Shown: one piece after another, positions 41,578 through 49,593 of the stretch
How positions within the stretch are numbered: position 1 is the first letter of the stretch
Layout of the letters: the number at the start of each line of letters is the position of its first letter
Source: CAZRRV01 sp045660865
Lineage (GTDB): Bacteria > Bacillota > Clostridia > Oscillospirales > Acutalibacteraceae
NCBI GenBank assembly: GCA_045660865.1
Contig: JAZREP010000011.1
Location: forward strand, 16,822-80,821
Direction of reading: 5' to 3'
DNA: 64,000 nucleotides
Made by a program: the position numbers and the translations under genes
Notes under the pieces: generated by a model
Database searches by the model: none
The model's input: the letters and a program-made list of their open reading frames with translations, nothing else
What the model was told of the DNA's origin: nothing

Positions 41578-43275
41578 ATGGAAAAGAAACGACTGCAACA
41601 CACTTTTTTGCAGGGTGCGGCAATTTTAGTTTTTGCAACAGCCTTTGTTAAAATTATCGGTGCAATTTTCCGCATACCGCTTGCAAACTTAATAGGTGAA
41701 ACGGGTATGGGTTATTATTCTACGGCATATGACCTGTATTTACCTATTTATTCGCTTTCAATGGCAGGATTTCCTATTGCCATTTCCCGCATAGTGGCTG
41801 AATTTGCCGCTTCAAAGCGTTATAAAGATGTGCGAAAGACTTTGTCTGTTGCTAAAAAAGCATTTTATATAACCGGATTTACAGGCTTTGTGCTTATGAT
41901 GCTGTTATCCTATCCTTTTGCTAAATACACAGGCGATTTAAAGGATATTTACAGCATTATGGCTATAGCGCCCTCTTTGCTGTTCTGTTGTATGCTCTCG
42001 GCATATAACGGATATTATGAGGGTATGAGGAATATGTACCCCACAGCAGTATCCTCAATAGTACAAGCTGTTGCTAAGCTGGTTTTTGGATATGGCTTTG
42101 CTATTATAACCATAAAAATTTGTGGGGCGCTTACTACTCGCACAGCTGCCTATGCAGCGGCGGCAGCGCTTGCAGGTGTTTCGGTTAGCTGTTTAGCTGG
42201 CTTTGTTTATTTAAAAATCCGTGATAAAAAAATAGGCGACCGCATAACGGCGGAGGAGCTTGCTGAGTCTCCCGACCCGATTGGCACCAAAGAAATGCTC
42301 AAAAAACTCTTGCTTATTTCGGTGCCGATTGTTCTTGGCTCGCTTGTAACACAGGTTTCAAACCTTGTAGACGTTTTAATGGTTCGTTTGCAGTTAAAAG
42401 GTGTTATCGAAAATAATACAGAGTTTATTTATTCAATGTACAATGATTTAATCACATCACGTGCATTGGAAAAACACGAAATTTCAACTGCACTTTACGG
42501 TTGTTACAAAGGTTTGGCGTTCTCTGTGTATAACCTTGTACCTTCAATTACTTCGGTAATGGGTGTTAGTGCTATACCTGTGCTTGCGGCTGCTTGGACA
42601 ACTAAGGATAAACCGGCTATTAAATCGAATATTGATACAATTGTTAAAACAACATCATTAATCGCAATGCCTGCGGGTATCGGTATGCTTTGTCTGTCTG
42701 AGGGAATACTCAGTATTTTATACCCATCAAACCCATCGGGAATAGTGATTGCGACTCCTATTCTTAGAATATTAGGGTTAGCAGCAGTATTTTCAGGCAT
42801 TACAGGACCGCTTACAAATATTTTACAAGGTATCGGTAAACAAACCGTACCTGTTAAAAATATGGCAATCGGCGTTGTTTTAAAGATAGTTTTAAACTTT
42901 ATATTGGTTGGTGTGCCGGCAATAAACATTACAGGTGCGGCTATTGGTACCGTTGCTTGTTATTTCTACATTTGCCTTGCGAATTTTTATTGTGTTTGCA
43001 AATATTCACGTGTAAAAGTCAGCACATTCCGTGCCGTAATAAAACCGCTGTTTTGTGCGATTTTATGCGGTGCTGCCGCTTTTGCTTCAAACAATGCGCT
43101 GCTAAAAGCAGGACATTCATTAAAGGTTTCAACCTTAGCTTCAATTGTAATTGCGGTGTTTGTTTATGCAATTTCTATAATAATCACACGTACTATTGAT
43201 AAAAATGATATAATTTCCTTGCCAAAAGGGGAAAAATTGTTAAAAGTACTTGAAAAACTAAGAATAATAAGGTAA
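41578..43275 (+). CDS. SpoVB/YabM-like lipid flippase (MOP superfamily)
   Basis: A 565-aa polytopic membrane protein (about 14 helices) of the polysaccharide-exporter branch of the MOP superfamily. The N-terminus GAAILVFATAFVKIIGAIFRIPLANLIG fits SpoVB/MurJ-like proteins. In Bacillus the gene upstream of yabN (mazG) is the SpoVB paralogue yabM, so position supports this group. Likely roles are flipping of lipid-linked wall precursors, with SpoVB acting in spore cortex synthesis. Whether it serves growth or sporulation cannot be told from sequence. Confidence 0.88.
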   Translation: MEKKRLQHTFLQGAAILVFATAFVKIIGAIFRIPLANLIGETGMGYYSTAYDLYLPIYSLSMAGFPIAISRIVAEFAASKRYKDVRKTLSVAKKAFYITGFTGFVLMMLLSYPFAKYTGDLKDIYSIMAIAPSLLFCCMLSAYNGYYEGMRNMYPTAVSSIVQAVAKLVFGYGFAIITIKICGALTTRTAAYAAAAALAGVSVSCLAGFVYLKIRDKKIGDRITAEELAESPDPIGTKEMLKKLLLISVPIVLGSLVTQVSNLVDVLMVRLQLKGVIENNTEFIYSMYNDLITSRALEKHEISTALYGCYKGLAFSVYNLVPSITSVMGVSAIPVLAAAWTTKDKPAIKSNIDTIVKTTSLIAMPAGIGMLCLSEGILSILYPSNPSGIVIATPILRILGLAAVFSGITGPLTNILQGIGKQTVPVKNMAIGVVLKIVLNFILVGVPAINITGAAIGTVACYFYICLANFYCVCKYSRVKVSTFRAVIKPLFCAILCGAAAFASNNALLKAGHSLKVSTLASIVIAVFVYAISIIITRTIDKNDIISLPKGEKLLKVLEKLRIIR

Positions 43276-43286
43276 AATAATTACTA

Positions 43287-44084
43287 ATGATTAAAGACGA
43301 TTTTACATTTAAAAACAAATACGGGTTTGACGACCTGTTAACGATTGTTGAAATTTTGCGTGGCCCTGATGGTTGCCCGTGGGATATGGAACAAACACAC
43401 CAAAGTATTCGCAGAGGCCTTATAGAAGAATCCTATGAGGCAGTAGATGCAATTGACCATAATGATATGGCAGGTTTTTGTGAAGAACTTGGTGACGTTC
43501 TTTTTCAAATTTTGTTTAATGCACAGATTGCCAAAGAACTTGGTGCATTTGATATGCAAGAGGTTTGTGACGGTATATGCAAAAAAATGATTTACCGCCA
43601 TCCTCATGTTTTTGCTGACACTACAGCAGATACAACCGACCAAGTGTTGGATAATTGGGACAAGCTAAAACGCAAGGAAAAGAATCAAAACAGTTTTACC
43701 GATACACTTAAAAGTGTTCCTTTGGCTCTGCCTGCGTTATTGCGTGCTCAAAATGTCCAAAAGCGTGCGGCTAAGGCCGGTTTTGATTGGGAGGATATCA
43801 AAGGTCCGCTCAGTAAAATCGCTGAAGAAACCGAAGAACTTAAATCTGCGATTAAAACTTCAACTAACATAGAAGATGAACTTGGTGACCTTTTGTTTTC
43901 GGTTGTCAATATTTCAAGGTTTTTAAAACTTGATGCTGAAGAAGCCTTATCAAGCGCAACCGAAAAGTTTATTGCCCGTTTTGAAAAAGTGGAAGAAGCG
44001 GTCAATAAAAGCGGAAAAACAATGGATGAAGTTCCGTTAGAGGAACTGGATGCAATTTGGGATTCCGTGAAATCAACTTTGTAA
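43287..44084 (+). CDS. mazG: Nucleoside triphosphate pyrophosphohydrolase MazG
   Basis: Hydrolyses NTPs and damaged nucleotides to NMP and pyrophosphate. The 265-aa protein has two MazG domains; the first carries the EExxE-type metal motif in the stretch IEESYEAVDAID with EELGDVLFQ, the second EETEELKSAI with EDELGDLLFS. The N-terminal tetrapyrrole-methylase domain of Bacillus YabN is absent. Its place between the flippase and hup-rqcP-yabP fits the yabM-yabN-yabO order of Bacillus. Confidence 0.95.
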   Translation: MIKDDFTFKNKYGFDDLLTIVEILRGPDGCPWDMEQTHQSIRRGLIEESYEAVDAIDHNDMAGFCEELGDVLFQILFNAQIAKELGAFDMQEVCDGICKKMIYRHPHVFADTTADTTDQVLDNWDKLKRKEKNQNSFTDTLKSVPLALPALLRAQNVQKRAAKAGFDWEDIKGPLSKIAEETEELKSAIKTSTNIEDELGDLLFSVVNISRFLKLDAEEALSSATEKFIARFEKVEEAVNKSGKTMDEVPLEELDAIWDSVKSTL

Positions 44085-44135
44085 AGCTCAAGCTTTAAGC
44101 TTGGTTTTAATAAAAAATAATTGGAGGAATATAAA

Positions 44136-44408
44136 ATGAACAAGACAGAACTTATTGCAGCAATCGCTGAAAAAAGCGGAATTAGCAAGAAGGATGCCGA
44201 CAAAGCTTTGGCAGCTTTCGTAAGCACAGTTACCGAGACTTTGAAGTCCGGCGACAAGGTTCAATTGGTAGGCTTCGGTAACTTCGAAGTTCGTAGCCGC
44301 GGTGCCAGAATGGGCAGAAACCCCCAGACAAAAGAAACTATCAAAATTGCAGCTTCTAAGGCTCCTGTTTTCAAAGCAGGCAAAGCTTTTAAAGACGCCA
44401 TTAAATAA
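44136..44408 (+). CDS. hup: DNA-binding protein HU
   Basis: A 90-aa histone-like protein that bends and compacts DNA. The start was set at ATG 44136 (MNKTELIAAIAEKSG), behind TTGGAGG; the in-frame TTG at 44121 overlaps this site. The DNA-binding arm with GRNPQTKETIKI and the KAGKAFKDAI C-terminus are standard. A partial terminator follows, and rqcP is next, an order seen in many Clostridia where HU is inserted between mazG and yabO. Confidence 0.97.
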   Translation: MNKTELIAAIAEKSGISKKDADKALAAFVSTVTETLKSGDKVQLVGFGNFEVRSRGARMGRNPQTKETIKIAASKAPVFKAGKAFKDAIK

Positions 44409-44412
44409 GTTT

Positions 44413-44441
44413 TTCAGCCACCTTTTTAGGTGGCTGAATCT
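44413..44441 (+). terminator. Weak terminator or attenuator after hup
   Basis: Stem TTCAGCCACC (44413-44422) / GGTGGCTGAA (44429-44438) with a T-rich loop, but only TCTTT follows. Partial read-through into rqcP is expected, giving more HU than RqcP. Confidence 0.55.
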
Positions 44442-44453
44442 TTAGGTAAATAT

Positions 44454-44696
44454 ATGCGTATTGATAAATTTTTAAAAGTTTCCAGAGTTATTAAAAGGCG
44501 TACTGTAGCTAACGAAGCTTGTGATAATGGTAGAGTTTCGGTTAACGGTCGTCCTGTTAAAGCATCCTATGAAATAAAACTGGATGATATTGTAGAGATT
44601 GCTTTTGGTACAAGAACGGTTAAGTTTAAGGTTAAATCAATCTTACCGGTTGTAAACAAGGATGATGCAGCCTATATGTATGAAATCATTGAATAG
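44454..44696 (+). CDS. rqcP: S4-domain RNA-binding protein RqcP (YabO)
   Basis: An 80-aa Hsp15-like protein composed of one S4 domain (MRIDKFLKVSRVIKRRTVAN). In Bacillus it works with RqcH in adding alanine tails to nascent chains on split 50S subunits. The start was set at ATG 44454; a GTG at 44430 lies inside the hup terminator. The position between mazG/hup and yabP-yabQ-divIC is conserved. It is followed at once by the yabP hairpin, so its transcript probably ends there during growth. Confidence 0.92.
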   Translation: MRIDKFLKVSRVIKRRTVANEACDNGRVSVNGRPVKASYEIKLDDIVEIAFGTRTVKFKVKSILPVVNKDDAAYMYEIIE

Positions 44697-44721
44697 TTTT
44701 TTAAACCTTCTCATATACAAT
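44693..44721 (+). promoter_or_regulatory. Putative sigma-E promoter of yabPQ
   Basis: ATA (44693-44695), 18 bp, TATACAAT (44714-44721). The -10 matches the sigma-E consensus CATACAAT at 7 of 8 positions. yabP is sigma-E dependent in Bacillus. The -10 occupies the loop of the hairpin at 44703-44734. Confidence 0.6.
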
Positions 44722-44738
44722 TATGAGGAGGTTTTTTT
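44703..44738 (+). terminator. Terminator-like hairpin carrying the yabP ribosome site
   Basis: A 12-bp stem AAACCTTCTCAT (44703-44714) / ATGAGGAGGTTT (44723-44734) with one U-G pair and loop ATACAATT, continued by T for a total run of seven. It would end the hup-rqcP transcript. The 3' arm contains GAGGAGG, the yabP Shine-Dalgarno. Confidence 0.8.
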
Positions 44739-45014
44739 ATGATTGAAGATAAAAACTGCCAGATGCCACACAGTTTAATAATGCAGAACAGAAACAAATT
44801 AGAAATAACCGGAGTGAAAAATGTTGATTCCTTTGATGAGGAAAGCATTATAATGTCTACTTGCAAGGGAGAATTGACCGTAAGAGGTAGCAATTTGAAT
44901 ATTGAAAAATTCAGTGTTGAAACCACAGAAATAGGGATTACCGGAGAAATTATAGCGCTTATATACACAAACGACCGCCCCACAGGCGGATTCTTTTCTA
45001 AAATGTTCCGCTAA
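44739..45014 (+). CDS. yabP: Sporulation protein YabP
   Basis: A 91-aa protein of the YabP/YqfC family, made in the mother cell and needed for spore-cortex-related steps; its fold is thought to resemble a small beta-sheet membrane-associated protein. Recognisable parts are HSLIMQNRNKLEITGVKNVDSFDEESI and TCKGELTVRGSNL. The stop codon overlaps the yabQ start. Expression is probably controlled by a sigma-E promoter inside the hairpin that precedes it. Confidence 0.92.
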   Translation: MIEDKNCQMPHSLIMQNRNKLEITGVKNVDSFDEESIIMSTCKGELTVRGSNLNIEKFSVETTEIGITGEIIALIYTNDRPTGGFFSKMFR

Positions 45015-45436
45015 TGAGTAATATTGATATTTCCGCACAAACGCTGAGTTTTTTGTATTCGCTGCTTTTTGGAGTGGCACTTTCCGCTTGCTACGATTTT
45101 ATCCGAGTATTGCATAGAAAAACAGTACATTCAGTTCTTGCCATTCAAATAATTGATGTACTGTTTTTTATCATATCTGCCTTTATAACATTCTGCTTTT
45201 TAATGATTTATGCAAAGGGACAAATTCGTTTGTATCTGCTGCTGGGTGAACTTTTGGGTTTCTTGCTTTGGAGCCTAACTTTATCTGCCGTTTTGCAAAA
45301 AATTCTTATTGCATTATTTGATTTTTTTAGTAAAACTTTGCGGCTTATATTAAAACCGCTTATTATTTTAGAAAAACAAAGTAAAAAAATAGTTTTTTCG
45401 CTAAAAAACAAAAGAATATTAGCAAAAAAACCTTGA
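45014..45436 (+). CDS. yabQ: Sporulation membrane protein YabQ
   Basis: A 140-aa integral membrane protein with three or four helices, required for cortex formation and localised to the outer forespore membrane in Bacillus. The pattern SFLYSLLFGVALSACYDFIRVLH at the N-terminus and FLLWSL later is typical. It starts within the yabP stop (1-base overlap). The C-terminus is basic (KNKRILAKKP). The divIC promoter overlaps the stop. Confidence 0.9.
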   Translation: MSNIDISAQTLSFLYSLLFGVALSACYDFIRVLHRKTVHSVLAIQIIDVLFFIISAFITFCFLMIYAKGQIRLYLLLGELLGFLLWSLTLSAVLQKILIALFDFFSKTLRLILKPLIILEKQSKKIVFSLKNKRILAKKP

Positions 45437-45462
45437 AAATCAATATGAGTGTGTTGTATAAT
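45433..45462 (+). promoter_or_regulatory. Sigma-A promoter of divIC
   Basis: TTGAAA (45433-45438), 18 bp, TATAAT (45457-45462), about 40 bp upstream of the divIC ATG. It allows expression of the essential division gene in growing cells independently of yabPQ. Confidence 0.65.
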
Positions 45463-45502
45463 AACTTAAAAGTAATTTATATTCTGTATAACGGAGTTTT
45501 AT

Positions 45503-45793
45503 ATGAGTAAAGCACATAAAAAAAGACGTAGCGTTATATTGCGGTTGGCGTTACTTGTTTTTTCGGTTTATGTCTTGTTTTCAATTGGTAGTTTGCAAGT
45601 TCAATTGATTGACAGCAAAAATGAATTAAACAGGTTAAACAGGGAAAAGACCGAGAAAACACAAAAGGTTAACGAATTAGTTGCTCTTTTGGAAAATGGA
45701 ACCGAATCGGATTTCATTGAGAAAGCAGCGAGAGAACGATTGGGTTATGTTTTTTCTGATGAAAAGGTCTACATTGACCTTTCAGGCAATTGA
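45503..45793 (+). CDS. divIC: Septum formation initiator DivIC (FtsB-like)
   Basis: A 96-aa bitopic division protein: basic cytosolic tail (about 1-10), one transmembrane helix (about 11-28), then an extracellular coiled coil (SKNELNRLNREKTEKTQKVNEL) and the family C-terminus ARERLGYVFSDEKVYIDL. It interacts with FtsL and DivIB at the septum. The place yabQ-divIC-yabR is as in Bacillus. It has a sigma-A promoter of its own. Confidence 0.93.
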   Translation: MSKAHKKRRSVILRLALLVFSVYVLFSIGSLQVQLIDSKNELNRLNREKTEKTQKVNELVALLENGTESDFIEKAARERLGYVFSDEKVYIDLSGN

Positions 45794-45817
45794 TTTTTTG
45801 GAGGATTTTTAAAGCAT

Positions 45818-46261
45818 ATGCAGCAACTTTCTGTTGGACAAATTGTTGAGGGTAAAGTTACCGGAATTACCAATTTCGGTGTTTTTGTTGATATAGGCGG
45901 CGGCAAATCAGGTATGGTACATATTTCAGAGGTCGCTTTAACCTTTGTTAATAACATTCGTGACCACGTTAATGAAGGTGATACAGTTCAGGTTAAAATT
46001 ATGAACATTGGTGAAGACGGCAAAATCAGCCTAAGTATAAAAAAGGCTTTAGAGCAGAAGAATAAAGCACAATCTGCTCCCAAAAAACCGAGACCGCCAA
46101 TGAATGATACTTTTGTCGGCTTTGGCACACCCAAGAGTGAGCCTGATTCATTTGAAGAAATGATGAACCGCTTTAAACAAAACAGTGAAGAAAAATTTTC
46201 AGATTTAAAGCGTAAGAATAATGAGGTTCGTCGTTCCCGCCGAGGTGCGATGTCTAAATAA
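45818..46261 (+). CDS. S1-domain RNA-binding protein (YabR-like)
   Basis: A 147-aa protein with one S1 domain at residues 1-75 (VEGKVTGITNFGVFVDIGGGKSGMVH, SLSIKKAL at its end) and a basic, disordered tail ending RRSRRGAMSK. The family is close to YabR of Bacillus, which binds ribosomes or RNA, and to general stress protein 13. The position after divIC is conserved. A weak hairpin TAGGAGCAG / CTGCTCCTA follows (46267-46289) but lacks a good T-run. Confidence 0.9.
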   Translation: MQQLSVGQIVEGKVTGITNFGVFVDIGGGKSGMVHISEVALTFVNNIRDHVNEGDTVQVKIMNIGEDGKISLSIKKALEQKNKAQSAPKKPRPPMNDTFVGFGTPKSEPDSFEEMMNRFKQNSEEKFSDLKRKNNEVRRSRRGAMSK

Positions 46262-46315
46262 TTGCTTAGGAGCAGGTTTTCTGCTCCTATATTTATATAG
46301 AGTGAGTTGATATTT

Positions 46316-47161
46316 TTGAAAGAAATTTACACATCACAAATAACTGAAGCTATTGCAGAAATGTGTATAGAAGCCAATAAACATTTGCCGTGCGATGTTT
46401 CTGACCGCCTAAATAAGGCAACAAAGAACGAACAACCCGGAATAGCTTCTTCTGTGCTTGCAACTTTGTGTGATAATGTTTGCGCCGCTACGGAATGTGA
46501 TATTCCTATTTGCCAAGATACAGGAATGGCTGTGATTTTTATGGAAATAGGACAAGATGTTCATATTGTTGGTGAGCCGTTAACAGATGCGGTTAACGAG
46601 GGTGTGCGCAAAGGCTATACTGAGGGGTTGCTTCGTCTTTCTGTAGTTAATGACCCGATTGTGCGTGAAAATTCAAATGATAACACACCTGCTGTATTGC
46701 ATACTGAAATCGTACCGGGTGACAGTATAAAAATAACCGTTTGTCCTAAAGGCTTCGGCAGTGAAAATATGAGCGCTGTGCGTATGCTCCTTCCGTCAGC
46801 CGGAATTGAGGGCGTTAAAAAAGCGGTTTTAGATATTGTGAAACAGGCCGGCAGTAATCCTTGCCCGCCCATTGTTGTAGGTGTAGGTATTGGCGGAAAT
46901 TTTGAAATGTGCACCTTGCTTGCTAAAAAGGCGCTTTGTCGCAGCTTAGACAAGCCTAATCAAAATCCGCTTTACCGTGATTTAGAAGAAGAACTTTTAA
47001 AAGAAATCAATAATTTAGGAATAGGTCCGCAAGGCTTTGGCGGAAAAACAACGGCACTTGGTGTAAATATTGAGTATATGGGCACACACATTGCCGGATT
47101 GCCGCTAGCTGTTAACATCGGTTGCCATGTAAATAGACACGTTACAAAAGTTTTGAGGTAA
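46316..47161 (+). CDS. Fumarase/L-tartrate dehydratase alpha subunit (FumA-N/TtdA family)
   Basis: A 281-aa subunit of the 4Fe-4S class I hydro-lyases (fumarate or tartrate). Visible family parts are PICQDTGMAV (Cys66, cluster ligand), GFGSENMSAVRML, GGNFEMCTLLAKKALC (two further cysteines) and NIEYMGTHIAGLPLAVNIGCHVNRH at the end. TTG 46316 is chosen as the start because GTGAG upstream is at the right distance; the in-frame TTG at 46307 is too close. The matching beta subunit, normally the next gene, is absent from the window, so the enzyme is complete only if beta lies elsewhere. Confidence 0.88.
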   Translation: MKEIYTSQITEAIAEMCIEANKHLPCDVSDRLNKATKNEQPGIASSVLATLCDNVCAATECDIPICQDTGMAVIFMEIGQDVHIVGEPLTDAVNEGVRKGYTEGLLRLSVVNDPIVRENSNDNTPAVLHTEIVPGDSIKITVCPKGFGSENMSAVRMLLPSAGIEGVKKAVLDIVKQAGSNPCPPIVVGVGIGGNFEMCTLLAKKALCRSLDKPNQNPLYRDLEEELLKEINNLGIGPQGFGGKTTALGVNIEYMGTHIAGLPLAVNIGCHVNRHVTKVLR

Positions 47162-47163
47162 TT

Positions 47164-48297
47164 ATGAATAAATACAACTTAATTGCGCCCTGTATGTTTG
47201 GAGTAGAGGGCATTTTAGCTGAGGAATTACGGCGAATGGGAGCCGATAATGTTGAGGCTCAAAATGGGCGAGTTTTATTCTCGGGGGACGATTCTATTGT
47301 TGCTCGTGCAAACATAAATTCTCGATACGCTGAGCGCATTACCATATCATTGGGAAGCTTCGTTGCAACAACCTTTACCGAACTTTTTGACCAGATTAAG
47401 CAACTGCCGTTTGAAAATTATATTTCTTCAAAGGATGCTTTTCCGGTTACAGGTTGGTCACTTAATTCGCAATTGCATAGCATACCCGATTGTCAGTCAA
47501 TAATAAAAAAAGCCGTTGTTGAACGGCTTAAATCGGTTTATAAAATTTCTTGGTTTGAGGAAAGCGGTCCCGAACACCAAATTCGTTTTTCTATTCTAAA
47601 GAATGAAGTAACAGTAATGCTTGAAACAAGCGGTTTTGGTTTGCATAAGCGTGGTTACAGAAAAAATGCAAATGCAGCACCGATAAAAGAAACCTTAGCG
47701 GCAACTATGTGCAATCTTGCTCACATTTATCACGACACCTATTTGATTGACCCGTTTTGCGGCTCAGGTACAATTTTGATTGAAGCGGCATTGATGGCTA
47801 AGCAAATAGCACCGGGACTGAAAAATAATTTTATTGCAGAGCGTTATGGTTTTATAGATTCGTCTGTTTGGCAACAAGAACGTGATGCTGCACGCAGTAA
47901 AATAGTATCTAATATTGACTTTAAAGCTGTTGGCTACGATAATGACCCCGAGTCAGTTGCGCTAACAAATGCTAATGCTCAAAAAGCCGGTGTTGCCGAT
48001 TGTGTTTCAGCAAAGCTTGCTGATGTTAGTGATTTTGTAATGCCCGATAAGCGCGCACTTGTTATAACAAACCCACCTTATGGTGAACGTTTGATGGATA
48101 TAGCAGAAGCGGAGCGTTTATATAAAATTATGGGCGAGCGCATGCCTCAAAGATTAGGGAATAAATATTTTGTTATTACAGCCAATGAAGATTTCCCCAA
48201 ACATTTTGGCAGAAAGCCTGATAAACAGCGGAAACTGTATAACGGTATGCTCAAATGTAATTATTTTATGTATTTTAAATCACCTGTAAAGGAATGA
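47164..48297 (+). CDS. THUMP-domain 23S rRNA guanine methyltransferase (RlmL/YpsC-like)
   Basis: A 377-aa RNA methyltransferase: N-terminal THUMP domain (about 1-155), then a Rossmann domain with DPFCGSGTILIEA (SAM motif I) and NPPYGERL (catalytic N-P-P-Y of N2-guanine methylation). This is the layout of YpsC/RlmL N-terminal half, which methylates G2445 in E. coli; the RlmK half is missing, as usual in Bacillota. It follows the TtdA gene after 2 bp. Confidence 0.92.
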   Translation: MNKYNLIAPCMFGVEGILAEELRRMGADNVEAQNGRVLFSGDDSIVARANINSRYAERITISLGSFVATTFTELFDQIKQLPFENYISSKDAFPVTGWSLNSQLHSIPDCQSIIKKAVVERLKSVYKISWFEESGPEHQIRFSILKNEVTVMLETSGFGLHKRGYRKNANAAPIKETLAATMCNLAHIYHDTYLIDPFCGSGTILIEAALMAKQIAPGLKNNFIAERYGFIDSSVWQQERDAARSKIVSNIDFKAVGYDNDPESVALTNANAQKAGVADCVSAKLADVSDFVMPDKRALVITNPPYGERLMDIAEAERLYKIMGERMPQRLGNKYFVITANEDFPKHFGRKPDKQRKLYNGMLKCNYFMYFKSPVKE

Positions 48298-48301
48298 CAA
48301 T

Positions 48302-49240
48302 ATGCTTAATGTTTTTCTCATTAACCCTAAGGCAGGAAAAGGTAAAGTAGCCGCACAATTATCCTCACAGATAGCCGAGTGTTTTAAGCGCAACGGTGAG
48401 GAGTATAAGATAATTTATACCAGCGGTGAAGGAGATGCCACTGTAAAAACAAAAGAAATTTGCAGCGGAAATTCGCCTGTGAATGTTTTTGCTTGCGGTG
48501 GAGACGGTACAACCTATGAGGTGCTAAATGGCATTGTGGGTTATGAAAACGCAAATTTAGGCATAATTCCTTGCGGTTCAGGTAACGATTTTGTTAAATA
48601 CTTTGAAAACAAGAATGCATTTTTAGATATTGAAAATCAGATTTCAGGTGAAATAGTTAAGCTTGATGTTATAAAAATGGATGATAAGTATGCTTTAAAT
48701 TCATGCTCTGTTGGTATGGATGCTATGGTAGCAGACAATGTAAGACTATTTAAAAAATTGCCCATATCGGCAAGTATGGCGTACATATTTTCCCTTGTTT
48801 ACACCGCATTTAAAAAGTTTAATACTAAATTTGATATTACCATTGACGGACAACACATAGGGAAGATACCCTGCCTTTTTGCGGTTTGTGCAAACGCACC
48901 TTTTTATGGAGGCGGTTTTAAATGCGCACCGCTAGCAAACCCCGGTGACGGAAAACTTGACTTTTCAATTATCAGAAGCAAATCAAAATTGCAGGTTGTT
49001 AAAATCTTAGGACATTACCGAAAGGGAACACATATAACTCTTCCGAATTGCAAATATGGTAATTGTACAACTATGGAAATAAAATGCGATAAACCTGTCG
49101 CAGTTAATCTTGACGGTGAGATTGCTTATACCGATAATGCTAAGTTTGAAATACTTAAAGGCGCAGTTAATCTTATTTTGCCAAAATCACTTGTTGCTGC
49201 ACATAAAGAACTGCTGAAAGAAACTGTAAAATCAGTCTAA
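48302..49240 (+). CDS. Diacylglycerol/lipid kinase (DagK/YegS family)
   Basis: A 312-aa soluble lipid kinase with NPKAGKGK, GGDGTTYEVLNGI (ATP site), PCGSGNDFVKYF and the later YGGGFKCAPLANPGDGKLDF. It recycles diacylglycerol to phosphatidic acid, or acts on a related lipid. The start lies 4 bp after the RNA-methyltransferase stop. The last 9 bp overlap the end of the minus-strand DUF6514-like gene. Confidence 0.9.
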   Translation: MLNVFLINPKAGKGKVAAQLSSQIAECFKRNGEEYKIIYTSGEGDATVKTKEICSGNSPVNVFACGGDGTTYEVLNGIVGYENANLGIIPCGSGNDFVKYFENKNAFLDIENQISGEIVKLDVIKMDDKYALNSCSVGMDAMVADNVRLFKKLPISASMAYIFSLVYTAFKKFNTKFDITIDGQHIGKIPCLFAVCANAPFYGGGFKCAPLANPGDGKLDFSIIRSKSKLQVVKILGHYRKGTHITLPNCKYGNCTTMEIKCDKPVAVNLDGEIAYTDNAKFEILKGAVNLILPKSLVAAHKELLKETVKSV

Positions 49241-49438
49241 AAGGTCGGGTATTACTTCCAAAACAATTTCCGGTTCAATATTATAAGGCTTCAGCTTTTT
49301 AATTATTCCTTTTACCGTTGATATTTTTGTTGAGATTTGTTCAATAAATAACTTCTTTTGGTCGTTTTTGATTTCTAAACCATATTCTATAATGTTATCA
49401 TTTTTTGTTTTAATGATTTTGTATTTTGTTTTGCGCAT
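49232..49438 (-). CDS. Small protein, DUF6514-like, 68 aa
   Basis: A 68-aa soluble protein. The middle stretch EYGLEIKN and the pattern ISTKISTVKGIIKKL followed by EIVLEVIPDLLD agree with DUF6514, a clostridial family of unknown function. The start was set at the ATG ending at 49438 (AAAGGATG upstream); an ATG at 49462 is also in frame. A good sigma-A promoter precedes it. Its end overlaps the lipid kinase end by 9 bp, tail to tail. Confidence 0.7.
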   Translation of the reverse strand: MRKTKYKIIKTKNDNIIEYGLEIKNDQKKLFIEQISTKISTVKGIIKKLKPYNIEPEIVLEVIPDLLD

Positions 49439-49474
49439 TGTTTTCATCCTTTCAACAAGCATTCTCTATGTGAA

Positions 49475-49503
49475 AATATATCACAAAATAAATAATTTGT
49501 CAA
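49475..49503 (-). promoter_or_regulatory. Sigma-A promoter of the DUF6514-like gene
   Basis: On the minus strand: TTGACA (49498-49503), 17 bp, TATATT (49475-49480), extended -10 TGA. Two copies of TATCACAAAA (49479-49488 and 49508-49517) flank it and could be a regulator site. Confidence 0.7.
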
Positions 49504-49541
49504 TATTTATCACAAAAATAATTTTATAAAAGGACAAAATA

Positions 49542-49570
49542 TTGTTTTTTTAATCGATTTAGTGTATAAT
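49542..49570 (+). promoter_or_regulatory. Sigma-A promoter of the M50-scpAB operon
   Basis: TTGTTT (49542-49547), 17 bp, TATAAT (49565-49570), 23 bp before the TTG start of the M50 gene. Confidence 0.65.
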
Positions 49571-49593
49571 TAGCAATAAATGGAGGCATAGTT

